NCBI GenBank assembly: GCA_902785425.1
Contig: CACZYP010000023.1
Location: 1,275 to 63,603 of the forward strand
Length of the DNA stretch: 62,329 nucleotides
Reading direction: 5' to 3'
Source: an uncultured Ruminococcus sp.
GTDB taxonomy: Bacteria > Bacillota > Clostridia > Oscillospirales > Acutalibacteraceae
Shown: piece by piece, positions 43,244-55,800 of the stretch
Position numbering within the stretch: position 1 is the stretch's first letter
Layout: each line of letters opens with the position of its first letter
Notes under the pieces: generated by a model
The model's input: the letters and a program-made list of their open reading frames with translations, nothing else
Told to the model about the DNA's origin: nothing
Databases searched by the model: none
Position numbers and translations under genes: made by a program

Positions 43244-43497
43244 CTTTCCTATTCCGTAAAAACATAGCGAACCAAAAGAATAAAGAATTAAACGCAACGA
43301 GATTTATCGATAAAATCACCGATAGAATATATAGGCAAATTTAGCGACAAACTCGATCAATCCCCATTTTAGCATCCCCTTAAAGTTCCCTCCTTTCCAC
43401 TTGCTTCCACAACCTTTCAGCACCCTTTCAACTCGCCTCAATTTCGCATAAAAAACACAAAAATATAAAAAAATTCACAAAAAATTCCATAAAACAT

Positions 43498-43526
43498 TTG
43501 AAATAATCAAAACTTTGTGTTATAAT
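43498..43526 (+). promoter_or_regulatory. Promoter of TasA-like proteins 2-4
   Basis: The -35 TTGAAA (43498-43503), 17 bases, and -10 TATAAT (43521-43526), 58 bases before the start codon. Confidence 0.82.
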
Positions 43527-43584
43527 AGACAGTGAATAGTTATGTATTTTTTTAGTATTTGATATATGCACGGAGGTGGGGCAG

Positions 43585-44571
43585 ATGACGGAAAATGAGT
43601 ATAAAAACAATACCAAAACCACTGCCGGCTCTGCCGTACCGAACGGCAGTAAATACAGCGAACATGATCTGGATCGTTACAGACGCACATCGCTTATAAA
43701 GCTTTTCGCAATGGGCGCAGCGCTGATACTGCTCATAGTAGTCGGAACGATCTCCTGGTTTACGATGAATAGAGAAGTTGAGAACACAAGTCTGCAGATG
43801 ACGGCGGAGGGGGCGCCGTTTACTATCTATACGAGAAGCGGAAGCGGTACTTACAATGATGTTTATGAATCGCTTGAAACCGGAGGAATGGAGTGGCAGA
43901 TCAGTTCGGACTATAATTTTGATAATCATGAAAACGCAAAAAAAGAAGGAGAAACCGAGCCGGGAATTGAGCCCGGAGACCACGGTATACTTGAATTCAG
44001 AGTGTCGCCAAATAATGATGCTTCAATAACCGTTGACTGCGTTTTTGATATGAAGGCTTATACCGAAACCATAACATTAGGAGCCAACAATACTCCCGTC
44101 TATACAGTAACGGAGATGAGTGACAGTTCTCTTGTGGGTTACGTTAAAGCACACTTAATGCTTTTTACGGGCGTTGATCCGAACACGGGAAAGTACACAG
44201 GTCTGATCGGCAATGACGAAACGCTGAGACGGGTTCTTGAAGATCAGACATACACAAGAAACAACACTGCGTATACAAAGATCTATTGGGTATGGCCGGA
44301 GCATCTGAGCGATCTCACGAGTAATAATGATTCCGCAATTATATATGCTCCCTCAGAACGTTCAGCTGTTATATCGTATATCGCAAATAATAAGGACGGT
44401 TTCTTTAAGGATTGTAATGACAGTATATCGAAAGTATCGACAGATTTAACGACATTGGCATCGTCGTATAATTCTACGATATATAATCACTATAACATGA
44501 AATATGACAATGCCGATCTTGATATCGGAAACAATGTGTCGTATGTTTTGCTTTCAATGAAAGTTGAGTAA
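43585..44571 (+). CDS. SipW-type secreted TasA-like protein 2
   Basis: About 328 residues. A long basic N-region precedes the hydrophobic core (LIKLFAMGAALILLIVVG), then TISWFTMNREVENTSLQMTA, almost the same as the WFTMSREVEVTNLQMTA of protein 1; this is the probable SipW cleavage zone and first strand. The mature domain is acidic and beta-rich and has no anchor. GTG 43576 lies inside the GGAGG RBS; ATG 43585 is preferred. It is the first gene of a three-gene run with proteins 3 and 4. The shared motif suggests co-assembly in one fibre. Confidence 0.8.
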   Translation: MTENEYKNNTKTTAGSAVPNGSKYSEHDLDRYRRTSLIKLFAMGAALILLIVVGTISWFTMNREVENTSLQMTAEGAPFTIYTRSGSGTYNDVYESLETGGMEWQISSDYNFDNHENAKKEGETEPGIEPGDHGILEFRVSPNNDASITVDCVFDMKAYTETITLGANNTPVYTVTEMSDSSLVGYVKAHLMLFTGVDPNTGKYTGLIGNDETLRRVLEDQTYTRNNTAYTKIYWVWPEHLSDLTSNNDSAIIYAPSERSAVISYIANNKDGFFKDCNDSISKVSTDLTTLASSYNSTIYNHYNMKYDNADLDIGNNVSYVLLSMKVE

Positions 44572-44629
44572 CTGAACAGAGCAAGGCTACGGGGATTGTT
44601 TCAAATATCAGGTAAAGGAGGTGACGGCG

Positions 44630-45415
44630 TTGAAAAGATCAATTGAAAAATTCAGGAAGCTGTCTCTTCCGATGAAAATACAGTTTGTTGTAGCACTTAT
44701 GTGTACCTTGGCTCTCCCTGCATATGCATGGTTTGCTTTTCAGGATAGGATAGAGGCTTTTACAAAGGTCAAGGAACCGCCGTCGATCAACCTTGCTTCG
44801 GGCGGTGATGATCCGGCTCTGTATATTACGCTTGAGAATATCGACGTTTCGGTCGGTACGGATAAATATATCGTGTTTTCTATTGAACCCGGAAAGTATT
44901 CGGCGTATGACATTCAGCTTTCACATACTACAAACATTCCTTTTACCTATAAGCTTTATAGGGTGCAGGAAGATGCGAACGGAACAATAGAATACACGGA
45001 TCATACCAGAAATGCTAATGAAGAAACAGAGTTAAAATACAGCATAATAACTACGGCAGCGGGTACAACGTCAGGTGAGGTTACACTTACAGATATCAAC
45101 CCGGATGATATGTCAACCGGCAGATATCTTGGAGACGAGAATGACCTTTCTGCTGCACGTAAAAACTATGTTGACAGTGATGATGTAAATATGTATGTAA
45201 AGCCGTTGTACAGCGTGGCAAGAAGTATACCGCAGCTGAATGAAAATGATGACGGCAGTGCCGACAGAGATTATTTTGCAATCAGGATAATCTGGCCCCC
45301 CGGCACAAGCAGTATTACATATACCGATGCAGATTATTGGAACTATGCCTTTAATAATAAGGAGACAGACCTGATCTATATTTCGGCTAAGCAGAATTCG
45401 GTCGAATCTCCTTAG
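44630..45415 (+). CDS. SipW-type secreted TasA-like protein 3, TTG start
   Basis: About 261 residues. The short basic start MKRSIEKFRKLSLPMKIQ is followed by a hydrophobic core and LPAYAWFAFQDRIEAF, again cleavage after AYA with a following aromatic residue. The mature part is beta-rich with a DDPALYITLENIDV strand and no anchor. GTG 44621 is within the AAGGAGGTG RBS, so TTG 44630 is the likely start. It lies 58 bases after protein 2. It does not share the long LQMTA motif and is more distant, so it may be a cap or minor subunit. Confidence 0.75.
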   Translation: MKRSIEKFRKLSLPMKIQFVVALMCTLALPAYAWFAFQDRIEAFTKVKEPPSINLASGGDDPALYITLENIDVSVGTDKYIVFSIEPGKYSAYDIQLSHTTNIPFTYKLYRVQEDANGTIEYTDHTRNANEETELKYSIITTAAGTTSGEVTLTDINPDDMSTGRYLGDENDLSAARKNYVDSDDVNMYVKPLYSVARSIPQLNENDDGSADRDYFAIRIIWPPGTSSITYTDADYWNYAFNNKETDLIYISAKQNSVESP

Positions 45416-45479
45416 AAATTTATCGGTAAATATATCGACAACAATTTAGAGCGTTATAACACAGAATGAGGCGATTATT

Positions 45480-46568
45480 ATGAAAGGACGTATTAAGAAT
45501 ATTTATAAAAGAATAATTAAATATCCTGTTACGATCTGGATGGTTGCGTCTATTCTCACTCTGGTTGTTCTTTATCCGGTTCTTGCAGCGTATAACGGCA
45601 CAGCAATCGTAAAGAGGGTAGTATCTACACAGTCTTCAAGTACAAGTGTCTTTTCTTCAAACTATATGGAGGTTTTTTCAACGAATATAGCTGTTAAGAA
45701 TCTCCGTACCATAAATGAGGGAGATTTTATATGCCCTGTTACGGTTTGTAACTATGATCAGCTTGATCCTACCAGCCCTGCCAAAGGAATGATAGTTTAC
45801 AATTTTACTGCCGAGCTTGTGAGATATGATTCCGGTACAGACACTTACGTTCCGGTTACAACGGTTCAGACAAAGGATAACAACGTTAATAAAACCTTTT
45901 ATGTAACTAAAGTAATTGATGATAATCAGACAATTCAAACAGATACAGAACATAGCATAAACAGCACGGGAAGCTTCTCTTATACATATCTGTCTGAGAC
46001 TCTTGAGGGTGATAATCCTTTCAGAGATACTTATAACATTTGTTTCGATGCTACCGAAGTTGCCAAGGATGTTCCCGATCTTTTTATCAAAGTAACGGCA
46101 ACACCAACCGCAGAGAGCAGTCAGCAAAACAACGGTATTTCAAATCTGGCAAGTATTATCAGTATTTCGCAGGGTCGAACTGTAGAAACAGGCTGGCACG
46201 GAAGTCTTCAGGAAACCAGTACTACGGACTATGACGGTTATAACATGATAATCGAAGGTTCAGGCGCAGGAACGATAGAAATTCAATGGGATAATACGAG
46301 ATTTACAATGAATCCTGTTTTTGTCAGTCAGTATGGCGGAACAGGGGGATTATTAACAGATGCAGAAGATATTTCAGGGCAGACAGGTTGGAAAAAAAGA
46401 ACGCTTACCGTTGATTCGGCAACCGGAGACAACAGATATGTTGTGCAGTTCTACAAGAATGATCCGGGCACTACATATACGGGAAATGAATACCCAAGCA
46501 AATATATAAAATGTGTTAATTACGTACAGAATGATGAAACAACTCCAACGCCTTCTCCCGAACCATAG
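45480..46568 (+). CDS. SipW-type secreted TasA-like protein 4
   Basis: 362 residues. A basic N-region (KGRIKNIYKRIIKYP), a hydrophobic core and YPVLAAYNGTAIVKRVVSTQ give a SipW-like cleavage site. The mature protein is Thr/Asn/Tyr-rich and beta-rich, with a Pro/Thr-Pro tail (TPTPSPEP). GAGG lies upstream. A MITE separates it from the giant surface protein gene. A repeat-free beta protein of this size could be an accessory fibre subunit; no close family is recognised beyond the N-terminus. Confidence 0.72.
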   Translation: MKGRIKNIYKRIIKYPVTIWMVASILTLVVLYPVLAAYNGTAIVKRVVSTQSSSTSVFSSNYMEVFSTNIAVKNLRTINEGDFICPVTVCNYDQLDPTSPAKGMIVYNFTAELVRYDSGTDTYVPVTTVQTKDNNVNKTFYVTKVIDDNQTIQTDTEHSINSTGSFSYTYLSETLEGDNPFRDTYNICFDATEVAKDVPDLFIKVTATPTAESSQQNNGISNLASIISISQGRTVETGWHGSLQETSTTDYDGYNMIIEGSGAGTIEIQWDNTRFTMNPVFVSQYGGTGGLLTDAEDISGQTGWKKRTLTVDSATGDNRYVVQFYKNDPGTTYTGNEYPSKYIKCVNYVQNDETTPTPSPEP

Positions 46569-46584
46569 GGTTTCAATATTCTAA

Positions 46585-46758
46585 GGAAGCACTGATTAAA
46601 CCGAGTGCCCATATTGCGCAGTCAGATTTTGAGGCAAATTGGACGAAAAAGCCGCAGTAATACTGACGTATTTCAAGGTTTTTGAGTTCAATTTGACCAA
46701 AAGATGCAAGCAAGATGGGTGCTCAGTCCACGGGACGTGATTTATTCAGTGGTTCCCT
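46585..46758 (-). mobile_element. MITE-like element, copy 2
   Basis: About 174 bases from AGGAAGCACTGATTAAA to the end that reads GTGATTTATTCAGTGGTTCCCT. It is in the opposite orientation to copy 1, lacks copy 1's GC hairpin block, and keeps the AGATGCAAGCAAGATGGGTGCTC part. It fills most of the gap before the giant gene, so any promoter for that gene must be in or before it. Confidence 0.75.
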
Positions 46759-46824
46759 AAGTTATAAACGATTAGCGGGGATTTGGATTTTGACTCACAG
46801 CCGGTTGTGATAGCAGGTGATTAT

Positions 46825-49800
46825 ATGAAAATGATTTTTGATCGTAAAAATAGATTATTCAAGAAGCTTGTCAGCCTTACTCTTGTTATGGCTCTTGTTT
46901 TCACTGGAATGCCTATGAATTATGTTTCTGAGGAAATAAAGGAACGCATCGGGCTCGTGCTGAATGCCAAGGCTGATGAAACTCTTGATGAGTTGAAAGC
47001 AAAATACACGGGAAATGCTCATAATTTTACATCGGGAACACCAAATCTATCCGAGTATTCACAGTGCTTTCAGGATTCAACATGGGCTGCAAGTCATAGT
47101 AATGATACGATAACTCTGAATCCTGCTGCCGGCAGCTTTGTATTTGATTCAAATTATCATCCGATAGGAAATGCCTCAGCTGCATTTGAAGGAACGATCG
47201 TACTTAATACCTCCGCAGATGATTTTGTGGTTGACGCAAGCGCCCCGATATTTGATTATGTAAAGGATTCTGTTACCTTTAGAAGAATGGACGACTCTGC
47301 AAGGATACCGCTTAACATCAATCGTGCAAATAATGTCGGAGATACCGTATCGCCTCTTTTTGCAAATCATGTAGTTGGAAGCGGTGCTTCTTCGCCGTAT
47401 GAATGGAAGGTAACGTTAAACTCTGCGAGTGTCAGAAGCTATTCGGGAGTTATCTATGAAATGACCGACGGCGCAAAGATTGAACTTACGTTTACTGATA
47501 ACAGCGTTCATACACCGCAGCTGGATAATAATAACAACATTACTTCCGGTTCGATCATTGATAATAAAGAGAGCGGTAAAAATTACGGAATACTTTGCGG
47601 TGATGTAAAAGACGGCAGTGTTCTTCAGGCCCGATATATAAAAACGAATGATGATAACGTTACATTTATCGGCACGGAAACAGCTTATTGCGGTGGATTT
47701 GTAGGTGAATTAAACAATTCAACGTTTGAGATCCTTTCAGGCAGTAGCAGCCTTAAGGTCGATTTTAAAACAGCTAAAGATCAGGTCGGTTTTATATGCG
47801 GCCATGCAGAAAACAGTACGATAACTTTGCCCGCAACGTATACTTTTTCCGGAACAATAGACGGAAATGTCTATGCGGGAGGTATTGCTGGATACTGCAA
47901 GAATACAGTTGTAGATTATGAGACCTCGACAGGTACCATTGCGCTTTCGGACTGCGTGATCAAAAACGGCACATCAACAGGCGGAGTATTTGGATACTAT
48001 GAGTGCGATTCATATGCAAATGATATCCTTATCGATCGAAAGTATTCACTGACAGAATGCACTATAGAAGGTACAGTTCTGAACGGCGGTATCGCAGGAG
48101 AGTATAAGGTGACTTACAGCAATGCCGTTACTATTGACTTAGATAATTATTCTCTAAGTACAATCAGTCTTGATACGGGATCTTCTGCAGGCGGACTTTT
48201 TGGTAAGTATACTTGTGGCGGAAATGTTACGATCACAGATTCTGATACTACCAATGATGATTTTACGCCTCCCTCAAGCTCGTTAGTGTTCGGCGGAATT
48301 ATCGGTGAATTTGTCAATAACTCTTATTCAAGAACACTTACATTAACCGGATTCACTGTAGATGGGCTGAGTTGTTCATCGTCCGGAAATGTTGGCGGTA
48401 TTATCAGAATGCTTACGGGTTCAACGTATGTGTCTGTAGATGGAGTCAGCATTACAAATGCAGATGCTTCCGATGCGGAAGTATTTGGCGGTATTATATC
48501 CACTCTTAATAATAGCAATAACGAAGGATCATTTATCGATGTTGTTGGTGATCTTACGCTTTCCCTTGAATCGGGTAAAACATATAAAGGCGGCGCAATA
48601 GCAGGTTCTTTCAAGAAAGGTGTTATCCGTCTTGCCGGTGTTACAGATATAAGCGATGCTAAAGCTGCCAATGGCTACGCTCAGCTTGTATATGAAAACG
48701 ATGAAACTCTTGTTTACGCAAAGGGCAGCGGTGAGGATTCGGATTGGACATTGATAAGAAACTCCGATACAACTGCCTCAGACCTCGGTCAGTGGGGCGA
48801 AGTCGTAAGGATGTTTACTGTTAACGGTGTTGAAAAGAATGCAGAGGAAGCAGGTATTGTATCCGTAGCAAATAATAAGGTTACTGTTGCGCAGGGTGTT
48901 ATTGCTTTGACCGACACCTTTTCTTTTGCAAAGTGCGCTTTGAATATGCAGCTTAATGATGGAAATGATCATGGAGCACTTTGTTTTGCTGACAAAACAA
49001 CTTATAATAAGAATATATTGTTAAACTCTGCCATCACGGTTAGCGGAAAGATTGATCTTTCCGGAACGGGTCTGCTCGGATTAATGCGTGACGGAGGAAA
49101 TGGTAAGTATCTTGGTGATAATAATAGTTTTAGTTCCGTTGTTAAATTTTTCACCGGTTCGGTTACGGGTTCCGGCAGTGCTGAAATAATACTGGCGACC
49201 GGCGAAACATATGGTACATATGAAGGAAACAGTACCGGAACAGGCGGCAAAATATATGTTTCAAACGGTTATGGTCATGATGCGCAGGGATTGTTTGCAT
49301 TCGCCAAAGGTGCGGAAGTGACAAATCTTAAAGTCAGCGGCAGTATTGATGTTGAAAGAAATGCAGGCTCAAAGCATTTATATGCTGGTGCATTATTTGG
49401 AGCCATGACAAACGGCGCAGATATTTCCGGAGTAGATATAACCACAACTATCAATGCAACACGCTTAAATGATGCTCTCTTTTACATAGGCGGAGTTGTC
49501 GGCGTATTTGACGGAACTGATACAACGAATTCAAATGGTTATTCGTTAACTATAGATACCAATTCTACAATTAAGCCAACTATTAATCTGTATGGATCCA
49601 TTGCATGTGAGTCCGGGTATGACACAAAGAGTACTTACGTTGGCGGCGTGTTAGGTTTGTTAAAAGGTGCAACTTCAACAAAATACGCTGTTTCTATTGC
49701 AAATTCGGAAGTATCTCCTAATATAACAATTGATAATAGTGTTTCAGATGCAGACCTTTCATATATTGGCGGTATGATCGGACGTGTGGCAAAGAACGAA

Positions 49801-52800
49801 TCCAATGAGCGCTCGATCACACTGGATACTGTCACTATGTCAAATGCAAGTGTGGATACAAAGGCAAAACATGCCGGCGGACTTCTTGGCGCTATGTGGC
49901 AGAGAACCAATCTAACTGTCGATGGTCTGACAATAACAGGTTCGACCGTCAATCATAAGTATTCGAAAACAGGAAGCCAACAGAGCGGTCTTGTATTTAT
50001 GGGATCGGGTAAGTGGGATATCAATTCTCTGACAATTCAGGCAACTACTGATGCAACTCCTGTCAACACAAGTTTTTATTCCACAGATACTGCTCCGGAA
50101 TCATTCGGTCTTATTGTAAATCAAGCATACGATGGAAACGATGGACTATATATTAATCTCTTAAACAGCGGTTACACTCTTTCGGGAGTTACTGTGCCTG
50201 TAAGTTCGAGTAATGCAAATTACTTCTTTGACGAAATAGCGGCTGATACCAAGAATAACAGTTGCGATGGCGGTGATATCCTTATCGGCGGAAATGGTAC
50301 CGGTATTGTAAACATTAACATGAACGCTGCCAACGGAACAAAAACCAAGATAACAGATGTTTACGGCAATACTGAAAACGGTACAGGCACATATCAGAAC
50401 AAACTGTATTCACAGCTCGTAAATCTTGTTGGCAATCAGAACAGCAGATATTATTACAATCTTGATGTTATGATGAGCAGCGGTCATACCAAGACCGATG
50501 GTGAGAAATTCTTGCTGTGGAGTGTAAATCAGTACGCTGCTTCAAACATAAATTCAAATTTTACAGGTGCTGTTGCCAATATCACGGATATTGATCTCAG
50601 CGGATTGTCGTATTATCCGATCCCCGGCGGCGAAGTAACTATTCCGACAAGCTCAACCGTTACATTTGGATTCAAGGCTATCAATGATTATGAAGATGCT
50701 TCAAGAACACCGGATGACTGGTCAAGAAATCCTGATGATAACGGAAATGCTAAAACAACAAATGCACGCAATCAGCATTATCTCATGCAGACGGGCTTGT
50801 TCACAACGGTAACTTCGTTATCCGCAGCAAATCTCACACTTACCGGAGATTTCGGATATGTGTCGGGTGCAGCTTCCGGTGCGCTTATCAATAAATCTAC
50901 TTCGGGTTCTGTTACTTTAAGCGGTTTGACGCTTGATAATCTGAAACCATCAAATAATGATTCGTATATGCTTATAAACAGCATTGATGGTACAGGTACA
51001 GCAACTCCGTCGTTGACATTAAGCAATCTTCGTGCGACCAATTACAGCACCGGTCTGCCTGCTGCAAAGTCATTGTTTGGAACAGCAACAGGTCAGAATT
51101 TGACAATGTCATTCAGCGATATAAAGCTTGATGCGAGAGATGATACCACAATATCCGATACAAACTGGACATCTGCGGCTGCATCGGCAATGGATACAAC
51201 ATACGGAACATCTCGCTCGATTTTCAGTACGGCTATTTTCTTTACTGAATTGTGGGCGTCAAAGTCTTCAACTATCGAGTATTATTATACTGTAGACGAA
51301 GACTGGGGTTCCGGTAATCCAAGAAATGTTACATATGGTAAGGAAGTTTCAGATTCAAGAGAGTATAACAACGGCGATGGTGAGAAAAAATACAATATAG
51401 TCGGAAGCGGTACAAGACACTTTACTAATCCGATTTCCGATAGTAATACAGAGTTTAACTTTTCTGCAGGTTTTCTTCCGTATGTCGCTAATTATACATC
51501 AAAAGGAACAAATGCTACTTATCCTGTAACAGAAATTAAGGTGAACTATAAAGTTGAAGGACTTACTGAAGGCTGCGGAACCTATAATGACCCATACGTT
51601 ATTTCTACAGGTGCACAGTTGAAGTTAGTCGCTAATGCAGTGAATGATGTAGACTATCCCGGTTCTATCAAATTACCGAATACTATGACTGAATCAAGCA
51701 GCTTGCCGTTTGCGGCTACATGGCATTCCGGTCAAAATGGTGATGGTTTGTATAACAAAAGCGGCTCGAATTATGTAGCAGACGAGAGTAACATCGGCGG
51801 ATTATCGACATGGACTACTGCGTATGTTCGTAATTATCTTGCATCGGCATATTATGTGATAAATGCAGATCTAACAGGAGCCAATAGTCTTCCATCTGAC
51901 TTTGATGGTATTGGAAAACCCGGAAACACTGTAAATGGTAATGTTGTTTTCCACGGTGTTATCGTAGGAAAGAAGTCAAATGGATCTGCACCTACCATCA
52001 CAAATCCTTCGGGCAATCCGCTTATTTATATCAGTAATGGTTCTGTTATAAAGAATATAAATATTTCGGTAACTAATAGCTTCACTAAAACATTGGGGAG
52101 GTATGGCGATAATGCGCTTTATGGTTATAAAACGAATGATTCAACCTATAAGGGCGCTGAGTACTATGGCGGCGTTATCGGCGAGATAATGGGTGGCGAT
52201 AATATCATTGATGATGTTACTGTCACATATTCTAATTCAACAATAACTCTTGATGGATCAGCTAAGCATCTCATAGCCGAAGGCGGAATGGTTGGCTGTG
52301 TTGTAAACGGTGCGCTCATTTTTAGAGGTTCAAATTCTGTGACAGGAAGAACAGTTACCGGCGGCGGTATATATTCTAACCCTTACGTTGGCAGAGTTAT
52401 CAACGGTTATGCTGTCTATGAACAGATTGAAAATAAAACAGGAACAGCACCTGACAACGGTGGTAATTATCACATTGACACTATAGTAAGAGACAACACA
52501 AAACTTGATGTTAATTATTCGGATGGTACAATTACCGTTCCTAATGCGCAATCGCTTTATATCTTATCGCTGATCACGCAGTCGATTGCAAGCACTGCTA
52601 ATACAAGCAGCCCTTATGATTATTACAAGTATTCGCCTTCGTATGGTTATAATAAAGATTCAGGTTATCAGTATATTAATGGTGTCGCAAGGCTTGGCGA
52701 TTACAGTTCTGTAGGTTGTGGAACGAGTGCTGCACAGCCAGATGATTATATTTCGTATGCAAGTTTGGATAGTGTTAATAACTATACAAATTCTTCCTCA

Positions 52801-55800
52801 ATAGACGGATTAATGAAAGCTCCCATACCGTATATTATATACAGATATACAACAAGATATGGAACAACGACCACAAATCCTGCTGCGGATTTTCCTGCAA
52901 GGAGAATGACCTTTGACAACAGCAAATTCTGGGATATTACTCTGTCTTCAAGCAACACTTTTAATACCTTTGGCGATAACTTCAAGGCGTTCAGGGGAAT
53001 TGGATGTGTAGGAATAAATGCATATTCTCAAAAAAATGCTGCCTCGAAAACCGCATTTAAAGTAGCTACATTTGATGGCGGTAATAATACAATTAAACTT
53101 CATATCAGTTTACCTCGTTATAGAAGAGATCAAGAAAACTATTTTCATAATCAAAACAAATCGCTTACACAGACATATTCCGGCGATAATTTAGATAATA
53201 CTAACTACGGACATGATGGAAACCTCTGGCAGGTAATGGGCATTGGATTATTTGATTGTGTTTTAGTAAAAAATGATTCTGATCATGAGTATCAGTTCCA
53301 AAATTTCAAACTTCAAGGAATAATCGAAGACGTTGTGTATGATTCCACCGGAAAAATTGTAACTGGGACATGTACTTATAATAATAAAAATGAAGAGCAA
53401 CAAGGTAAAACGCAGCTTTTCTGCGTGGGCGGAGTAGTTGGAAAGCGTGTGACATTTGGTGGATCTGGCGATACGAATAACGCATATGATACAGATTGCA
53501 ATTACAGCACTATAAGATTTGACGGACTGACAATAACCGGTGCTTATGCCTGTGGAGGCTTGATTGGAATTGATGCGACTAAATCTGGCAGGAAAATGGA
53601 AATCAATGACTGTAATTCCACGCAAAACGGTATAAGCATTACAGGAGGATATTATGGAAAAGATAATAATCTACGTCATGGAATAGGTAGCTTTGTTGGT
53701 ATGACATTCTGGTGCCGACCTTATATTGATGGCGGAACTAACAAATCGGATATTTCTGTTTCAAATGTTACAACATTCTATAATGGCACTGGTAACAGAT
53801 GTGCTGTAGGTGGACTAATCGGGTATACCGGTTCGGGAGCTGAGATTAAAAATATCAATTTGAAAGGACTTGGTACTAATCCAGTTGTAGGCTCAGAAAA
53901 CGCTACAAATGCGGCAGGCTATATCGGCTTCTCCCAAACAATGAATAATGTTTGGACTGATAACGATTATGTAATAATTGAAAACTGTACGTTAAATAAA
54001 ATATCTGTTAAAGCGAAAAATAGTGCAGCGGGCTTTTTGGCGAGATGTGGTAATAGTATGACGGATTATTATCCTAAATATATTAGGATATCTAATTGTG
54101 CAGTAATCGGAGATTCACAAAACAAGCCTGAAATAAAAACTTATGCCACAGCAAGCGATGATAGATTTGGTGCTGCTGGGTTTGTTGCAGAAGTAAGCTT
54201 TAACACCAACACACCGTCTGACTTCAATAGCAGTAACACAAGTGTAATAGAGAACAGCTATATAACCGACTATACAGTAGAAGGCAGAAATACTGGCGGC
54301 ATTATTGGTGCAGTATCAAATAAACCGATTTTTCTGAAAAACCTGTATGTTAAGGATTGTGATATAATTACAAATAGTAGCAATGCTGGCGGAATGGTGG
54401 GATTATCTAAAGCGAAGATTGCTGGCTATAACCTGAAAATTGAAAATGTAGATTTCAAGAAAAACACCAGCGGTATTATTTCTGACTATACAAGCAATGC
54501 AGGAATAATTATTGGTGCAAACAGTAGCAACTTAATCGACAAATTTATCGGAATCGGCGTATATCATACAACCGATGCAAAGGTTCCGACCACAGTAGTT
54601 AAAACAAACGGCACAAACCCCGGCAACTTCTTCGTCTTCGCCGACTACCTAAACACCTCCGCAACCGACCTTGCTAACGGAACAGGCTACGCATCAACAT
54701 TCGGAGTTACAGCGGCAAATACTGTTGCTGATACTGATAATAATATACCTTATCCGTCAGCACCATATGTTAGCACCTCACCTCACATGACTTTAGGTAC
54801 AGATGAATTTATCACAGGTGATGGAGTAGGAATTGGTGCAACCGTTGGCAATGCCGGAGCAATCTACAAGGACGCTAAGGCAGACTCTTCAAACAGGAGA
54901 TATACGATCGGAACCGATACAGATTCTTCATTTGATTCAACCGAAAAAACCGACAGTGCAGTTCTTGCGACATATATTAATGATGATGGTTCCTACAAAA
55001 ACGGTTCGTTTAAGATATCTACCGCTTCCGCTGAATTTGGCAGCACTTTTACTGAATTGACAGGTGTTCAGAATTTTGCGATGCTTGTTATCAATGATGA
55101 TGCTGATAAATCGGCAGATATCACGCCTTTTATTAAATCTTACATTCGTTTGGTTACGAATGCGGCAAACAGTAAAAACCAATATGCTGTTGATAGAGAT
55201 GCATACAGCTGTGGTAGTACTAATACTATTGACAAACTGTATAAGGTAGTAATCAATCCTTGCTACTACGATTCCGGTTCCGGCAAGTTTGTTCTTGGAA
55301 CAGCGGGTACCCAGGGACTGCAAATCTATCCAGGCACTGATACCACTAATCATGGAAAGTATTGGTTCGACTCCACCAAAGCCGATTCCGAATCAGGTAA
55401 CACATGTCAGTTCTCTTTGATCGATGTTCAATTCAAAGACCCGACTGATACGTCAAAAGTGGCGTACCATCTCTATGTTCCCGTCTACACAAAGAAAATG
55501 CTTACCGCAGAATTCAGCGCTGTAACAATGTCGGCAACATCTTATTACCGCAGCCCTTATGCAAGTAAGATCGCTTCCGAAATTGCCGATGGAAAGAATG
55601 CGACAGGTAATAATTCCATTCTTGTTGAAAGTACAAACGAGTGGACAACAACATTTATACGCTATACATATCCGAAGAATCAGATATCGTCAGGTGATAA
55701 CTGGAACTTCAATAAAAGTATAACGTTGTATCTTGATGGCAATTTCCAGACTTTACCGAACGGGACAAAGCTGATCCTTCTCGATCCGAATGCTAATGCG

